Below, one piece after another: positions 45,428 through 56,223 of a stretch of DNA of 64,000 nucleotides. The number at the start of each line of letters is the position of its first letter. The first letter of the stretch is position 1. The DNA lies in contig NZ_CAKASM010000021.1 in the NCBI RefSeq assembly GCF_916858675.1, positions 1 to 64,000 on the forward strand. Reading direction: 5' to 3'. The DNA comes from Sphingomonas sp. Leaf21. GTDB taxonomy: Bacteria > Pseudomonadota > Alphaproteobacteria > Sphingomonadales > Sphingomonadaceae. The position numbers and the translations under genes were made by a program. The notes beneath the pieces were generated by a model, which made no database searches, had not been told where the DNA came from, and was given only the letters and a program-made list of their open reading frames with translations.

Positions 45428-47173
45428 ATGCCTTTCTCTGCTCTGCCGCCGGTATTGTCGGCTGCCCTTTCCGCGCGCGGCTATACCGCGCCCACCCCGG
45501 TCCAGGCCGCCGTCATCGAGGATGACGCGCAAGGCCGCGACCTGATCGTTTCCGCCCAGACCGGCTCGGGCAAGACCGTCGCCTTCGGCCTCGCGATGGC
45601 GAGCGAGTTGCTGGGCGGCGGCGATCACCTGCCGCAGCCGGGCGCGCCCATGGCGCTGGTCATCGCGCCGACGCGCGAGCTGGCGCTGCAGGTCAGCCGC
45701 GAGCTGGAATGGCTCTATGCCGGGGCGCGTGCGCGCATCGCCACCTGTGTCGGCGGCATGGACGCCTCGCGCGAGCGCCGCGCGCTCAGCCATGGCACCC
45801 ATATCGTCGTCGGCACGCCGGGCCGTCTGCGCGACCATCTGGAGCGCGGCGCGCTCGACCTGTCGTCGCTGAAGTTCGTCGTCCTCGACGAGGCCGACGA
45901 GATGCTCGACATGGGCTTCCGCGAAGACCTCGAGCAGATCCTCGACGGTACGCCGTCCGAGCGGCGCACGCTCCTCTTCTCGGCGACCATGCCGCGCCCG
46001 ATCGTGCAGCTCGCCAAGCGCTACCAGACCAATGCCAAGCGGATCGAGACGATCAGCGAGGACAAGGGCCATGCCGACATCGCCTATCAGGCGGTGACGG
46101 TCGCCCCCGCCGATATCGAGGCCGCCGTCGTCAACCTGCTGCGCCTGCACGAGGCCGAGGTCGCGATCCTGTTCTGCGCCACGCGCGACAATGTCCGCCA
46201 CCTCCACGCCAGCCTGGTCGAGCGCGGTTTCTCGGCGGTCGCGCTGTCGGGCGAGCATTCGCAGAACGAGCGCAATCATGCGCTTCAGGCGCTGCGTGAC
46301 GGCCGCGCGCGGGTCTGCGTCGCGACCGACGTCGCGGCGCGCGGGATCGATCTGCCGGGCCTGACGCTCGTCATCCATGTCGAAATCCCCCGCGATGCCG
46401 AGGCGCTGCAGCACCGGTCGGGCCGTACCGGCCGCGCCGGTCGCAAGGGCACCGCGATCCTGATCGTGCCCTATCCGCGCCGTCGCCGTGTCGAGGGCAT
46501 GCTGCGCGGCGCGCGGATCGAGGCCGAGTGGCGCCGGGCGCCGACGCTGGAGGAAATCCGCGAGCAGGACCGCGAGCGTCTGCTGACCGCGCTACTGGCG
46601 CCGGTCGAAGTCGATGACGCCGACCGTGAACTGGCGACGCGCCTGCTCGCCGAGAAGTCGGCCGAGGACATCGCCGCCGCGCTGGTCCGCGCGCACCGTG
46701 CCGCGCTGCCCCAGGCGGAGGAACTGGTCGAGGGCGATGCGCCGCCGCCGCGCGAGCGTCGCGAAGGCTTTGACGACACCGTCTGGTTCCGGATGAATGT
46801 CGGCCGTCGCCAGAATGCCGATCCGCGTTGGCTGCTGCCGCTGATCTGCCGTCGCGGGCACATCACGCGCAACGAGATCGGCGCGATCCGCATCCAGCCG
46901 ACCGAGACGCTGTTCGAGGTGCCGACCGCGCTGGCGTCGCGCTTCGTCGCCGCGCTCAAGCGGACCGAGGCGGATCAGGCCGAGGACGATATCGCGATCG
47001 AGCAGGCCGATGGTCCTCCCGCCGGTGGTTCGGGCCATGGCGGTCCGCGTCGTGGGCCCGGCGGCGGCAACCGTCCGATGGGCGGCCGTCCCGCCGGTGG
47101 CCCCGGCGGCGGTCCGCGCCGCTATTCGCCACGCCCCACCCAGGGCGCCCCACGCGGGCCCCGTCGCGGCTGA
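45428..47173 (+). CDS. deaD: DEAD-box RNA helicase (DeaD/CsdA-like)
   Basis: 581 aa. All helicase motifs are present: TPVQAAVIEDD (Q), AQTGSGKT (I), PTRELALQV (Ia), GTPGRLRDH (Ib), DEADEML (II), SATMP (III), and HRSGRTGRAGRKG (VI). A C-terminal DbpA-type RNA-binding domain (VWFRMNVGRRQNADPRWLLP) is followed by a Gly/Arg/Pro-rich tail. DeaD-like enzymes help ribosome assembly and RNA turnover, especially in the cold; the structured 5' UTR fits that. Confidence 0.93.
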   Translation: MPFSALPPVLSAALSARGYTAPTPVQAAVIEDDAQGRDLIVSAQTGSGKTVAFGLAMASELLGGGDHLPQPGAPMALVIAPTRELALQVSRELEWLYAGARARIATCVGGMDASRERRALSHGTHIVVGTPGRLRDHLERGALDLSSLKFVVLDEADEMLDMGFREDLEQILDGTPSERRTLLFSATMPRPIVQLAKRYQTNAKRIETISEDKGHADIAYQAVTVAPADIEAAVVNLLRLHEAEVAILFCATRDNVRHLHASLVERGFSAVALSGEHSQNERNHALQALRDGRARVCVATDVAARGIDLPGLTLVIHVEIPRDAEALQHRSGRTGRAGRKGTAILIVPYPRRRRVEGMLRGARIEAEWRRAPTLEEIREQDRERLLTALLAPVEVDDADRELATRLLAEKSAEDIAAALVRAHRAALPQAEELVEGDAPPPRERREGFDDTVWFRMNVGRRQNADPRWLLPLICRRGHITRNEIGAIRIQPTETLFEVPTALASRFVAALKRTEADQAEDDIAIEQADGPPAGGSGHGGPRRGPGGGNRPMGGRPAGGPGGGPRRYSPRPTQGAPRGPRRG

Positions 47174-47811
47174 CCCAAATCCTCCCCAAGCTTGCTTGGG
47201 GAAGGGGACGGCCGGGCGTAGCGCGGTGGTGGAGGGCGGGGCCCCTCGCTGACGTTGCAAGCCCCACCACCCCTCGCTGACGCGAGCGGTCCCCCTCCCC
47301 ATCGGGGATGGGGAGGAATTGGGGTATCCCAGACACCGCCACGCGCAAATTTTCCCCAAGCTTGCTTGGGGAGGGGGACCGCCGGGCGTAGCGCGGTGGT
47401 GGAGGGGCGGGGCCCCTCGCTGAGGTTGCACGCCCCACCACCCCTCGCTGGCGCGAGCGGTCCCCCTCCCCATCGGGGATGGGGAGGAATTGGGGTATCC
47501 CCGACACTGCCACGCGCAAATCCTCCCCAAGCTTGCTTGGGGAGGGGGACCGCCGGGCGTAGCCCGGTGGTGGAGGGGCGGGGCCCCTCGCTGACGTTGC
47601 AAGCCCCACCACCCCTCGCTGGCGCGAGCGGTCCCCCTCCCCATCGAAGATGGGGAGGAATTGGGGTATCCCTGACACCGCCACGCGCAAATCCTCCCCA
47701 AGCTTGCTTGGGGAGGGGGACCGCCGGGCGTAGCCCGGTGGTGGAGGGGCAGGGCCCCCTCGCTGACGCGAGCGGTCCTCCTCCCCATCGGAGCTGGGGA
47801 GGATCTTGGGG
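47174..47811. repeat. Tandem array of about 171-bp units (four copies)
   Basis: 'aagcttgcttgggg' recurs at 47188, 47358, 47529 and 47700 (periods 170, 171, 171). Each unit holds the palindromes cctccccaagc/gcttggggagg and ccctccccatc/gatggggagg and the phrase 'ggggaccgccgggcgtagc.cggtggtggagggg'. Copies differ by only a few bases, so the expansion is recent. It fills the 638-base gap between deaD and pyrC. Confidence 0.85.
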
Positions 47812-49029
47812 TTAGAGAATTTCCCGCCCGGCCTTCCACAGACGCAGGGCGCGGCCCTGGACGGGGAAGCCGTCGAACGGCGTATTGCCCGCCGAGGCGA
47901 AGGCCTCGCCCGACACCATCCATGGCGTTTCGGCATCGAACAGCATCAGGTCGGCGGGCTTGCCCGGCTCCAGCGTGCCGGTGTCGAGCCCCAGTACCTT
48001 GGCCGGATTGGCGGCGAGCAGCGTGAAGAGCCGGGGCAGCGTGATCCGCTCGTCACGCACCAGCATCAGCGCCAGCGGCAACAGCGTCTCGGCCCCCGCC
48101 ATACCCGCTTCTGCGTCGACGAAGGGCAGGCGCTTGGCCTCGGGGCCATGCGGGTCGTGGCCCGACCCGATCACATCGACCGTTCCGTCGGCGACTGCCG
48201 CCAGCGCCGCCTGCCGATCGCTTTCGTCGCGCAACGGCGGCGAGAGGCGGGCGAAGGTGCGGAAGTCGGTGATCGCGATGTCGGACAGGTGGAGATGCGC
48301 GGGCGTGATGCCGCACGTCACCTTCACGCCGCGCCGCTTGGCCGCGCGGATCAGGTCGAACCCCGCCGCCGTCGTCACCTGCCGGATATGCAGCTTCGCG
48401 CCCGTCTCCTCCGCCAGCATCAGGTCGCGCGCGATGGCGAGCGCCTCCGAAATCGCGGGGGCGGAGGGAAGGCCGAGGCGACTGGCCGTTTCGCCCTGGG
48501 TCGCGACCGCGTCGGCCGCCAGCCCGCCATCCTCGGCATGGACGATGACCGTCAGGCCCAGATCGCCCGCATAGGCGAGGACGCGGTGCATCACGCCCGA
48601 ATCGGCGATCCAGCCCCGTCCGGTCCCGACCGCCTTGGCCCCCGCCGAGACGCATACCGCCATTTCGGCCAGGTCCGTCCCGGCCAGCGAGCGGGTCGCC
48701 GCCGCGATCGGGTGAATCCACAAATCGGGCCGCCCGATCAGCGCGGCGCGCTGCACCACGCCGGGATCGTCGAGCACCGGCGACTGGTCGGGCATCAGGC
48801 CGATGCGCACGATCCCGCCTGCCCGGAACGCGGCCCGGTCGACCTTGAAGACGCCGAGATCGACGATACCGGGCGCCAGCATCCTGCCGCCGCAGTCGAT
48901 GATGGTCGCACCCTTCGGCGCATCGCCGGTCCCGGTGATGACGCCGTCCTCGACCAGCAGGGTCGATCCGCGCGTTTCTCCGCCGACCGGGCAGATCAAA
49001 GTGGCGTTGGTGAACGCGGTGATGCTCAT
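47812..49029 (-). CDS. pyrC': Dihydroorotase-like protein, probably inactive (PyrC'-type)
   Basis: 405 aa. The fold is dihydroorotase-like, but metal ligands are missing. The HxH normally in 'PGxIDxHxH' reads [12 protein letters not shown]; the 'HxxHxST' His is replaced in LHIRQVTTA; and the catalytic Asp of 'TDHAPH' is absent in [12 protein letters not shown]. In Pseudomonas, an inactive dihydroorotase called PyrC' binds and holds aspartate carbamoyltransferase, and its gene overlaps pyrB as here (4 bases). A scaffold role is therefore likely; a true pyrC should lie elsewhere. Confidence 0.85.
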   Translation of the reverse strand: MSITAFTNATLICPVGGETRGSTLLVEDGVITGTGDAPKGATIIDCGGRMLAPGIVDLGVFKVDRAAFRAGGIVRIGLMPDQSPVLDDPGVVQRAALIGRPDLWIHPIAAATRSLAGTDLAEMAVCVSAGAKAVGTGRGWIADSGVMHRVLAYAGDLGLTVIVHAEDGGLAADAVATQGETASRLGLPSAPAISEALAIARDLMLAEETGAKLHIRQVTTAAGFDLIRAAKRRGVKVTCGITPAHLHLSDIAITDFRTFARLSPPLRDESDRQAALAAVADGTVDVIGSGHDPHGPEAKRLPFVDAEAGMAGAETLLPLALMLVRDERITLPRLFTLLAANPAKVLGLDTGTLEPGKPADLMLFDAETPWMVSGEAFASAGNTPFDGFPVQGRALRLWKAGREIL

Positions 49030-50009
49030 GCCCAACCCTCCAGCTTGCGAGCCCGGCGGGTCAGCACGTCCAGGCACGCCATGCGCACCGCGACGCCCAT
49101 CGCGACCTGCTCGGTGATCGCCGATTGCGGGCCGTCGGCCACCTCCGAATCGATCTCGACACCCCGGTTCATCGGACCGGGATGCATGACCAACGCACCC
49201 GGCCTGGCGCGCTTCAGCCGCTCCGCCGTCAGGCCGTAGCGCATCCGATACTCGCGGGTGGAGGGGATATAGCCGCCCGCCATCCGCTCGTTCTGGACGC
49301 GCAGCATCATGACGACGTCCGCATCCTCGATCGCCTCGTCGAAATCGGTGAAGGGGGTGACGAACATCCGCTCGATTCCCTTGGGCATCAGCGTCGAGGG
49401 CGCGCAGACCCGTACCTCGGCGGCCAGCGCGGTCAGGGCAAGAATGTCCGACCGCGCGACCCGGCTGTGCAATATGTCGCCGCAGATGACGACCTTCTGC
49501 CCCGCGACGCTGCCCCGGCGACGGCGGATGGTCAGCATGTCGAGCAGCGCCTGCGTCGGATGTTCGTGCCGGCCGTCGCCCGCGTTCAGGACCGGGCAGT
49601 CGACCTTGTCGGCGATCAGGCGGACCGCGCCGCTCGCCATATGACGGATCACGATCACGTCGGCGCGCATCGCGTTCAGCGTCATCGCCGTGTCGATCAG
49701 CGTCTCGCCCTTCTTCACGCTGGACTGCGCGGCGTGCATGTTGACCACGTCCGCGCCCAGGCGTTTCCCCGCGATCTCGAAGGACAGGAGCGTCCGCGTC
49801 GAATTCTCGAAAAAGGCGTTGATCTGGGTCAGGCCCGCCAGCCTGGTGTCCGGCGTGTCGGTCGCGCCGCGATCGAGCCAATGTTCCGCCTCGTCGAGCA
49901 GGAACATGATCTCATGCGGTTGAAGGCCGTCGATGCCGGTCAGATGCCGGTGCGGGAAAACGGCGCCACCCTGAATGAGCGTGCCGGGGCGATGATCCGA
50001 GGTCTGCAT
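49026..50009 (-). CDS. pyrB: Aspartate carbamoyltransferase
   Basis: 327 aa from the ATG at 50009. It makes carbamoylaspartate in pyrimidine synthesis. The carbamoyl-phosphate motif is [12 protein letters not shown], with [12 protein letters not shown] and [15 protein letters not shown] following, and [13 protein letters not shown] near the end. Overlap with the dihydroorotase-like gene suggests a two-protein complex, as in Pseudomonas. Confidence 0.96.
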   Translation of the reverse strand: MQTSDHRPGTLIQGGAVFPHRHLTGIDGLQPHEIMFLLDEAEHWLDRGATDTPDTRLAGLTQINAFFENSTRTLLSFEIAGKRLGADVVNMHAAQSSVKKGETLIDTAMTLNAMRADVIVIRHMASGAVRLIADKVDCPVLNAGDGRHEHPTQALLDMLTIRRRRGSVAGQKVVICGDILHSRVARSDILALTALAAEVRVCAPSTLMPKGIERMFVTPFTDFDEAIEDADVVMMLRVQNERMAGGYIPSTREYRMRYGLTAERLKRARPGALVMHPGPMNRGVEIDSEVADGPQSAITEQVAMGVAVRMACLDVLTRRARKLEGWA

Positions 50010-50044
50010 TAAAGCCGCCGGGTAGCGAGGGAGGCGGCCATGGG

Positions 50045-50148
50045 CAACCCAATTCCTCCCCAAGCCGTGCTTGGGGACGGGGAGGACGGGGGTTTCCCGA
50101 CTGCCGCCGCGCCCAAATCCTCCCCATCGAGGATGGGGAGGATTTGGG
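50045..50148. repeat. Dispersed palindromic repeat (cctccccaagc type)
   Basis: Contains cctccccaagccgtgcttgggg and cctccccatcgaggatggggagg around 'gacgggggtttcccgactgccgccgcgcccaaa'. Same family as 21.1 and 47.2 kb. Confidence 0.6.
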
Positions 50149-50613
50149 TTACGCCATTGTCAGCGCGTCGATCGCGGCTTGCAGGATGTGCGCGGCGGCG
50201 AGGTTGTCGATGCGTTCGGCGCGTTTGGCGCGGCTCATATCCTGTTCGATCATCGTCCGCTCGACCGCGACGGTCGACCAGCGTTCGTCCCATAAAAGGA
50301 TCGGCCCCAGATCGGCGCAGTTGCGGGCGAAGGCGCGGGTCGATTGCGAGCGCGGGCTCTCGCTGCCGTCCAGGTTGAGGGGCAGGCCGATGACCAGGCC
50401 CCGGCAGCCCTGCTGCGCGATCGTCGCGACAAGCTGTTCCTTGTCGTGCGTGAACTTGGTCCGGCGGATCAGCGTGGCGGGGCTGGCGAAGCTCCACCCG
50501 GCATCGCACAGCGCGGTGCCGATCGTCTTGGTCCCGACGTCCAGCCCGATCAGCCGCCCGCCGGAGGGAAGGGCATCGCGGAATTCGCTACGGTCGGTGG
50601 TGATCAGGCTCAT
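50149..50613 (-). CDS. ruvX: RuvX/YqgF-type Holliday junction resolvase-like protein
   Basis: 154 aa. The RNase H-like fold is recognisable by [34 protein letters not shown] and [16 protein letters not shown]. In E. coli YqgF it is linked to 16S rRNA processing, so a resolvase role is not assured. The start overlaps the upstream DUF3089 gene (ATGA). Confidence 0.92.
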   Translation of the reverse strand: MSLITTDRSEFRDALPSGGRLIGLDVGTKTIGTALCDAGWSFASPATLIRRTKFTHDKEQLVATIAQQGCRGLVIGLPLNLDGSESPRSQSTRAFARNCADLGPILLWDERWSTVAVERTMIEQDMSRAKRAERIDNLAAAHILQAAIDALTMA

Positions 50614-51716
50614 CGAAAGGCTTTCAAGCGGCGCTCCGCATCGGCGCGGACGTTCGCCCAGAACAGGCTATAGTCATAAACGTGATAATTGTTGCCGGGC
50701 AGCACATAGGGACCGACGCTGGGGCCCTCGCCGATGCTGAGGATACCGCGCCCCTGGCACCTGGCCGAAACCTTGCCCGCCACGATCGCCGCGGTCGTCA
50801 GGTCGGAAGAGGGAAAGAGCGTCCCCAGATTGGCGGTCGCTGGCGCAACGCCGCCGGGCGTGCCGGTCAGCGGATTGGTGCACAGCATCGCCGTGTCCTT
50901 GCGAGGCGTGCCGGTATAGCCGTTGGTCTTGTCGAACACGTCGAGGATCAGTGACGGATCGGCGGGCTCGCCGAAGCTCTGCCAACTGAGGATGCAGCCC
51001 GCCTGATCGGGCGTCGCGCAGGGCGGCAACCCCATGGCGGGCAGGTCGGCCGTCATCGAGATCGGCCAGCCCACGACATAGGCCGCGACGATCCGCCGCT
51101 TGAGTGCCGGATCCTTGGCCACCCGGTCGGTCAGCAGCCGCGACAGGTGCAGCGCGCCCTGGCTATGCCCGGCCAGGATCAGCGGGCGCCTGGGATCGAC
51201 CTGTCGCAGAAAGGCGGTGAAGGCGGCGTCGACATCCTGATAGGCGAGGTCGAGCGCGCGCTCGGCATCCGCCATGCTGGTCAGGAAGGCGCCGAACGTC
51301 GCCTGGCGGTAGCGGGGCGCCCAGATATCGCCCGACCCGTTGAACGCGCTCGCCTGCCCGCGCAGGAACAGCTCCGCCCGGCCATTGGTCTCGGGATCGT
51401 CGAGCGGGGCGTTCCAGTGCGCCTTGCTGATGTACGATGTCGGGTGGATGAAGAACACCGCCGCGCCCCGGCCGGGCTGGCCCGGGGTATAGCCGGTCGG
51501 CGTCCACAAGGCGGGGTTGCCCGAAATATCGGGCCGGGCCAGCCACATCTTGCGGTCGCCATATTGCTCCGCGCGCGTCGCCGCCTGTTGCCGGAACGAC
51601 TCGGACGGGACGGTCGACCAGCGGAGCAACTGGTTGCCGAACAGCCGGTAGGCGAAGGCGGCCGCGATCGTCAGCACGATGAGCGCCGCCACGACGTAAA
51701 GGAATTTGCGCGCCAA
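50610..51716 (-). CDS. DUF3089-family alpha/beta hydrolase
   Basis: 368 aa from the TTG at 51716, chosen because GGAG lies seven bases upstream and the protein begins [20 protein letters not shown]; no ATG is in frame. One N-terminal membrane helix is followed by an exported hydrolase domain with the nucleophile in [13 protein letters not shown]. It is likely periplasmic and membrane anchored. Substrate unknown. It is co-transcribed with ruvX, on the opposite strand from gatC. Confidence 0.82.
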   Translation of the reverse strand: MARKFLYVVAALIVLTIAAAFAYRLFGNQLLRWSTVPSESFRQQAATRAEQYGDRKMWLARPDISGNPALWTPTGYTPGQPGRGAAVFFIHPTSYISKAHWNAPLDDPETNGRAELFLRGQASAFNGSGDIWAPRYRQATFGAFLTSMADAERALDLAYQDVDAAFTAFLRQVDPRRPLILAGHSQGALHLSRLLTDRVAKDPALKRRIVAAYVVGWPISMTADLPAMGLPPCATPDQAGCILSWQSFGEPADPSLILDVFDKTNGYTGTPRKDTAMLCTNPLTGTPGGVAPATANLGTLFPSSDLTTAAIVAGKVSARCQGRGILSIGEGPSVGPYVLPGNNYHVYDYSLFWANVRADAERRLKAFR

Positions 51717-51854
51717 ATCATCACTCCGTTGTGCAGTGCAGCAAATCGGCGAGGCCCGCAATTGCTCTCCATGATGCCCCGCTTGTCTCCGATGCAATCG
51801 CCGGAATGGCAAAAGCGTTGCGCGAAGCCGCGCGGCGATGCTAGCCGCAAAACC

Positions 51855-52142
51855 ATGTCCGTAGATACCGCAACCGTGAAGAAGATCGCGAGCCTTGCCC
51901 GCATCGCGATCACCGAGGAGGACGCGACGCGCCTCGCCCCCGAGCTTGGGAACATCCTGGGCTGGATCGAGCAACTGGGTGAGGTCGACACCCAGGGGGT
52001 CGAGCCGATGACCGCGGTGATCCCGAACCAGCTTCGCCTGCGCGACGACGTCGTCAACGACGGCGGCATCCGCGACCTCCTCATGCAGAATGCGCCGCAG
52101 GCCGAACATGGCTTCTTCACGGTGCCCAAGGTGATCGAATAA
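51855..52142 (+). CDS. gatC: Asp-tRNA(Asn)/Glu-tRNA(Gln) amidotransferase subunit C
   Basis: 95 aa. Typical GatC start [20 protein letters not shown] and the [19 protein letters not shown] segment are seen. It helps GatA and GatB convert misacylated tRNA. Its stop overlaps the gatA start (TAATG). Confidence 0.95.
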   Translation: MSVDTATVKKIASLARIAITEEDATRLAPELGNILGWIEQLGEVDTQGVEPMTAVIPNQLRLRDDVVNDGGIRDLLMQNAPQAEHGFFTVPKVIE

Positions 52143-53623
52143 TGACTGATCTCACCACACTCGGCATCGCCGCCATCCGCGATGGCGTGCGCGACGGCCA
52201 GTTCAAGGCGCGCGAAGTCGCCGAGGCCTTCAATGCCAAGGTCGCGGGCGCCGACGCGCTCAACGCCTTCCTGGTCAAGACCCCCGACCACGCCCTCGCC
52301 GCCGCCGATGCGGCCGACGCGGCGCGGGCCGCTGGCGAGACGCTGAAGCCGCTGGCGGGCGTGCCGATCGGCATGAAGGACCTGTTCGCGACCAAGGGCG
52401 TCGCGACCACCGCCGCCAGCAAGATCCTGGAAGGCTTCGTGCCGCCCTACGAATCGACGGTTTCGCAGAATCTGTGGAATGCCGGTGCGGGGATGCTCGG
52501 CAAGCTGAACCTCGACCAGTTCGCCATGGGTTCGTCCAACGAAACCAGCGCGTTCGGCAATGTCATCTCCCCCTGGCGCCGCCCGAACGACACCGCTCCG
52601 CTCGCCCCCGGCGGCTCGTCGGGCGGGTCGTCGACGGCGGTGTCGGCGGGATTGGCGCCAGGCGCGACCGGCACCGACACCGGCGGCTCGATCCGCCAGC
52701 CCGCCGCCTTCACCGGCATTTCGGGCATCAAGCCGACCTATGGCCGCTGCTCGCGCTGGGGCACGATCGCCTTCGCGTCGTCGCTGGACCAGGCCGGGCC
52801 GATGGCACGCGACGTGCGCGACTGCGCGATCATGCTGGAGGCGATGGCGGGCTTCGACGCGAAGGACGCGACTTCGCTGAAGCTCGACGTGCCCAACTGG
52901 GAAGCCGCGCTGTCGGCCGACCTCAAGGGCAAGCGCGTCGGCGTGCCAAAGGAATACCGCGTCGACGGTATGCCCGGCGAGATCGAGGCGCTGTGGCAGC
53001 AGGGCATCGACTGGATGCGCGACGCGGGCGCCGAGATCGTCGAGGTCTCGCTGCCGCACACGAAGTACGCGCTGCCCGCCTATTACATCATCGCGCCAGC
53101 GGAAGCGTCGTCCAACCTCGCCCGCTATGACGGCGTGCGCTACGGCCTGCGCGACCTGCCTGAGGGCGCGGGGTTGCAGGACATGTATGCCGCGACCCGC
53201 GCCGCCGGGTTCGGCGACGAGGTGAAGCGTCGTATCCTGATCGGCACCTATGTGCTGTCGGCGGGCTTCTACGACGCCTATTATACCCAGGCGCAGAAGG
53301 TCCGCGCGCTGATCGCCCGCGATTTCGAGCGTGCGTTCGAGAGTTGCGACGTGCTCCTGACCCCGACCGCGCCCTCGGCGGCGTTCGCGCTCGGCGAGAA
53401 GCAGGCCGATCCGCTGGCCATGTACCTCAACGACGTGTTCACGGTGCCCGCCTCGCTGGCCGGGCTGCCCGCCATGTCGGTGCCGGGCGGACTGGACAAG
53501 GACGGGCTGCCGCTGGGCTTGCAGGTCATCGGCAAGGCGCTGGACGAGCAGGGCGTGCTGAACGCCGCGCTGGCCATCGAGCAGCGCGCGGGCTTCACTG
53601 CCCGTCCGCAGGCCTGGTGGTAA
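52142..53623 (+). CDS. gatA: Amidotransferase subunit A (glutaminase)
   Basis: 493 aa amidase-signature enzyme. It releases ammonia from glutamine for the GatB step. The Ser-cisSer-Lys triad is in [14 protein letters not shown] (Lys), [11 protein letters not shown] (cis-Ser) and [16 protein letters not shown] (Ser). The C-terminal [18 protein letters not shown] is conserved. Coupled to gatC and to the next small gene. Confidence 0.97.
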   Translation: MTDLTTLGIAAIRDGVRDGQFKAREVAEAFNAKVAGADALNAFLVKTPDHALAAADAADAARAAGETLKPLAGVPIGMKDLFATKGVATTAASKILEGFVPPYESTVSQNLWNAGAGMLGKLNLDQFAMGSSNETSAFGNVISPWRRPNDTAPLAPGGSSGGSSTAVSAGLAPGATGTDTGGSIRQPAAFTGISGIKPTYGRCSRWGTIAFASSLDQAGPMARDVRDCAIMLEAMAGFDAKDATSLKLDVPNWEAALSADLKGKRVGVPKEYRVDGMPGEIEALWQQGIDWMRDAGAEIVEVSLPHTKYALPAYYIIAPAEASSNLARYDGVRYGLRDLPEGAGLQDMYAATRAAGFGDEVKRRILIGTYVLSAGFYDAYYTQAQKVRALIARDFERAFESCDVLLTPTAPSAAFALGEKQADPLAMYLNDVFTVPASLAGLPAMSVPGGLDKDGLPLGLQVIGKALDEQGVLNAALAIEQRAGFTARPQAWW

Positions 53624-54033
53624 GCGACCGCGCCTTCTCGGCCCGCAACATCGCCGTGTTGCGGGAGGCGCAGGGCGCCCTGAACGTCGCGTTCGGGGCG
53701 ATCCTCAGCGCCTATGTCGGCGTATCCTTGAGCAATATCGACAATCATCCCTTCGACCATCACACGCTGGCGCGTTTCTTCCTCGGCGTGGCGGGCTTCA
53801 TCCTGTGCCTGTGCGTGGGCAACAGCGTGATCCTGCGGGGTGAGTTCCGGTTGGGCATCGCCTTTCTGATGCTGGGCGCGGGGGCGGCCTATGTGGGGTT
53901 GATGGAGGCGCGGCATCTTGGTTTCGAAACCGCGATCCTGCGCATCCTGTCGACCTGCTGGATCGTCGCGCTGCTGGGCAGCAACGCCGTCCTGACGGCG
54001 ATCAACTATCTTCATCATCGAGATCGAACATGA
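53617..54033 (+). CDS. Small membrane protein inside the gatCAB operon
   Basis: 138 aa from the GTG at 53617, overlapping the last codons of gatA, and ending four bases into gatB. Four hydrophobic segments are likely: [53 protein letters not shown], and [18 protein letters not shown] do not recognise a family. Tight overlap on both sides suggests real translation; a link to amidotransferase is not known. Confidence 0.72.
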   Translation: MVSDRAFSARNIAVLREAQGALNVAFGAILSAYVGVSLSNIDNHPFDHHTLARFFLGVAGFILCLCVGNSVILRGEFRLGIAFLMLGAGAAYVGLMEARHLGFETAILRILSTCWIVALLGSNAVLTAINYLHHRDRT

Positions 54034-55511
54034 GCGAATACCGCATCCAGGGCGCGACGGGGGAATGGGAGGTCGTGATCGGCCTGGAAGTCCATGCCCA
54101 GGTCACCTCCAACGCCAAGCTGTTCTCGGGCGCGGCGACCGCGTTCGGGGCGGAGCCGAACACCCAGGTCTCGCTGGTCGACGCCGCGATGCCGGGTATG
54201 CTCCCCGTGCCCAACATGGAGTGCATCCGCCAGGCGGTGCGCACCGGCATGGCGATCGATGCGCGGATCAACACATGGTCGCGCTTCGACCGGAAGAATT
54301 ACTTCTACGCCGATCTGCCGCAGGGTTATCAGATCAGCCAGCTCTACCACCCGCTGGTCGGCGAGGGCGCGGTCGAGATCAGCCTGGACGAGAAGAACCC
54401 CGACGGCCCGACCAAGTCGATCGGCGTCGAGCGAATCCATGTCGAGCAGGATGCGGGCAAGCTGATGCACGATCAGCATCCGACGCGCTCCTATGTCGAC
54501 CTCAACCGCTCGGGCGTCGCGCTGATGGAGATCGTCAGCCGCCCCGACATGCGCTCGCCCGCCGAGGCCGGGGCTTATCTGCGCAAGCTGCGGGCGATCC
54601 TGCGCTATGTCGGGTCGTGCGACGGCAATATGGAAGAAGGCTCGATGCGGGCCGACGTGAACGTGTCGGTCCGCAAGCCGGGGGACGAATTCGGGACGCG
54701 CACCGAGACGAAGAACGTCAACTCGGTCCGCTTCGTCATGGCCGCGATCGAATATGAAGCCAAGCGCCAGGTCGCGGTGCTGGAGGATGGCGGCAAGATC
54801 GTCCAGGAAACCCGCCTGTTCAACGTCGAGAGCGGCACCACCCGTTCGATGCGATCGAAGGAAGATGCGCATGATTACCGCTATTTCCCCGATCCCGACT
54901 TGCTCCCGCTGGAGCTGACCGACGCCTTTGTCGAGGAATGCCGCGCCAGTCTGCCCGAACTGCCCGATGCCAAGCGTCGCCGCTATGAGGCCTTGGGTCT
55001 GACGCCGTACAATGCGGGCGTGCTGACCGCCGAAGTCGAGACGGCGCGCTGGTTCGACGGGCTTCTCGACGCGCTTGAGGGCACGAGCGCCAAGCCCGCG
55101 CAAGCGGCCAACTGGGTCGCGGCGGAGCTGTTCGGCGCGCTCAATCGGCTGGGCAAGGACATTACCGAGAGCCCGGTGTCGCCCGCCCAGGCGGCCGAGC
55201 TGCTGGCGCTGGTTGCCGACGGCACGCTGTCGGGGAGCCTGTCCAAGCAGGTGTTCGAGATCATGCTGGAAACCGGTGACGGTCCGAACACGATCGTCGA
55301 GGAGCGCGGGCTCAAGCAGACCAGCGATACCGGTGCGATCGAGGCGGTAATCGCCGAGGTTCTGGAGAAGAACCCCAACCAGCTCGGCCAGTATCGCGCG
55401 GGCAAGGAGGCGCTGTTCGGCTTCTTCGTCGGTCAGACGATGAAGGCGATGGGCGGCAAGGCCAATCCGGCGGTGGTCAACGACCTGCTCAAGAAGGCGC
55501 TGGCGGGGTGA
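54030..55511 (+). CDS. gatB: Amidotransferase subunit B
   Basis: 493 aa. GatB phosphorylates and amidates Glu-tRNA(Gln) or Asp-tRNA(Asn). [19 protein letters not shown] is the conserved N-terminus, with [16 protein letters not shown] and DFNRSG-type [14 protein letters not shown] following, and a C-terminal YqeY-like domain. It completes gatCAB. Confidence 0.97.
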   Translation: MSEYRIQGATGEWEVVIGLEVHAQVTSNAKLFSGAATAFGAEPNTQVSLVDAAMPGMLPVPNMECIRQAVRTGMAIDARINTWSRFDRKNYFYADLPQGYQISQLYHPLVGEGAVEISLDEKNPDGPTKSIGVERIHVEQDAGKLMHDQHPTRSYVDLNRSGVALMEIVSRPDMRSPAEAGAYLRKLRAILRYVGSCDGNMEEGSMRADVNVSVRKPGDEFGTRTETKNVNSVRFVMAAIEYEAKRQVAVLEDGGKIVQETRLFNVESGTTRSMRSKEDAHDYRYFPDPDLLPLELTDAFVEECRASLPELPDAKRRRYEALGLTPYNAGVLTAEVETARWFDGLLDALEGTSAKPAQAANWVAAELFGALNRLGKDITESPVSPAQAAELLALVADGTLSGSLSKQVFEIMLETGDGPNTIVEERGLKQTSDTGAIEAVIAEVLEKNPNQLGQYRAGKEALFGFFVGQTMKAMGGKANPAVVNDLLKKALAG

Positions 55512-55529
55512 TCTAGCGCCAGTCGACCT

Positions 55530-55965
55530 TCTTCTCCCCTCCTGCAGGCGGGAGGGGGCGGGGGAGGGCAGGGCGCCTCGCGGAGGGCGTCGCCTGTGGT
55601 GTTCCCTCCCCCATCCCCTCCCGCCTGCGGGAGGGGCGTGCTTGTGCGGGCGGTGTGTGTTCTCGTGAGCTTCGGGCTTGGCTGACGGCCTCCGGCAATC
55701 GTCAACGTCCCCGCAAACCTCTCCCCTCCCGCAGGCGGGAGGGGGCGGGGGAGGGCAAGGTGCCTGGCAGAGGGCGTCGCCTGTGGTGTTCCCTCCCCCA
55801 TCCCCTCCCGCGTGCGGGAGGGGCGTGCTTGTGGGGACCGTGTGCACTCTTGTGAGCTTCGGGCTTGGCGGACGGCCTGCGGCAATCGTCGGCGCCCCCG
55901 CAAACCTCTCCCCTCCCGCAGGCGGGAGGGGATGGGGGAGGGCATCGGCGTCTCACCGAGCCCAT
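55530..55965. repeat. Tandem array of about 187-bp units (two and a half copies)
   Basis: 'gcaggcgggaggg' recurs at 55544, 55731 and 55918 (period 187). Units share 'ggcgtcgcctgtggtgttccc', 'gtgagcttcgggcttggc' and the two cctcccgcctgcgggagg palindromes. Open frames on either strand are repeat artefacts. It fills the 460-base gap between gatB and the small genes at 55972. Confidence 0.8.
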
Positions 55966-55971
55966 CGCCCC

Positions 55972-56214
55972 CTATTGCGCATCGAGATCCTGGTTGCGCA
56001 CCACGCCGCCGGTCCCGCCGACGCCATCATGCTCGCCGGTATTGGTGAAGGTCACCGGCTCCTCCCCGCCCTCGCCACGCTTCACCGCGTCGGAACGAGC
56101 CTCCACCGCCTGCTCGATATCGCTCCGGGGATCCTCGCGCGGTGGGCTGTCCGGATTGCCCTCGGGCGCCTCGCTGGGCGGGCTGTCGGGGTGGTTTTCG
56201 GGATTGCTGGCCAT
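55972..56214 (-). CDS. Small acidic Pro/Glu-rich protein
   Basis: 80 aa from the ATG at 56214 (GAGGA six to seven bases upstream); the ATG at 56220 abuts that site. It is hydrophilic and low in complexity, with two copies of NPDSPP-type motifs and no predicted helix or signal. I do not recognise it; probably disordered. It follows another small Pro-rich gene by nine bases. Confidence 0.6.
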   Translation of the reverse strand: MASNPENHPDSPPSEAPEGNPDSPPREDPRSDIEQAVEARSDAVKRGEGGEEPVTFTNTGEHDGVGGTGGVVRNQDLDAQ

Positions 56215-56223
56215 CGTCATTCC

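Noticed and set aside
46592..47936. Minus-strand frames through deaD's end and the 171-bp array
   Set aside because: Same repeat artefact (repeated PPPQASLG-like text); no start with a ribosome site.
47812..49881. A single 689-aa pyrB-pyrC fusion
   Set aside because: The long frame upstream of 49029 is out of register with pyrB, which has its own frame and a 4-base overlap.
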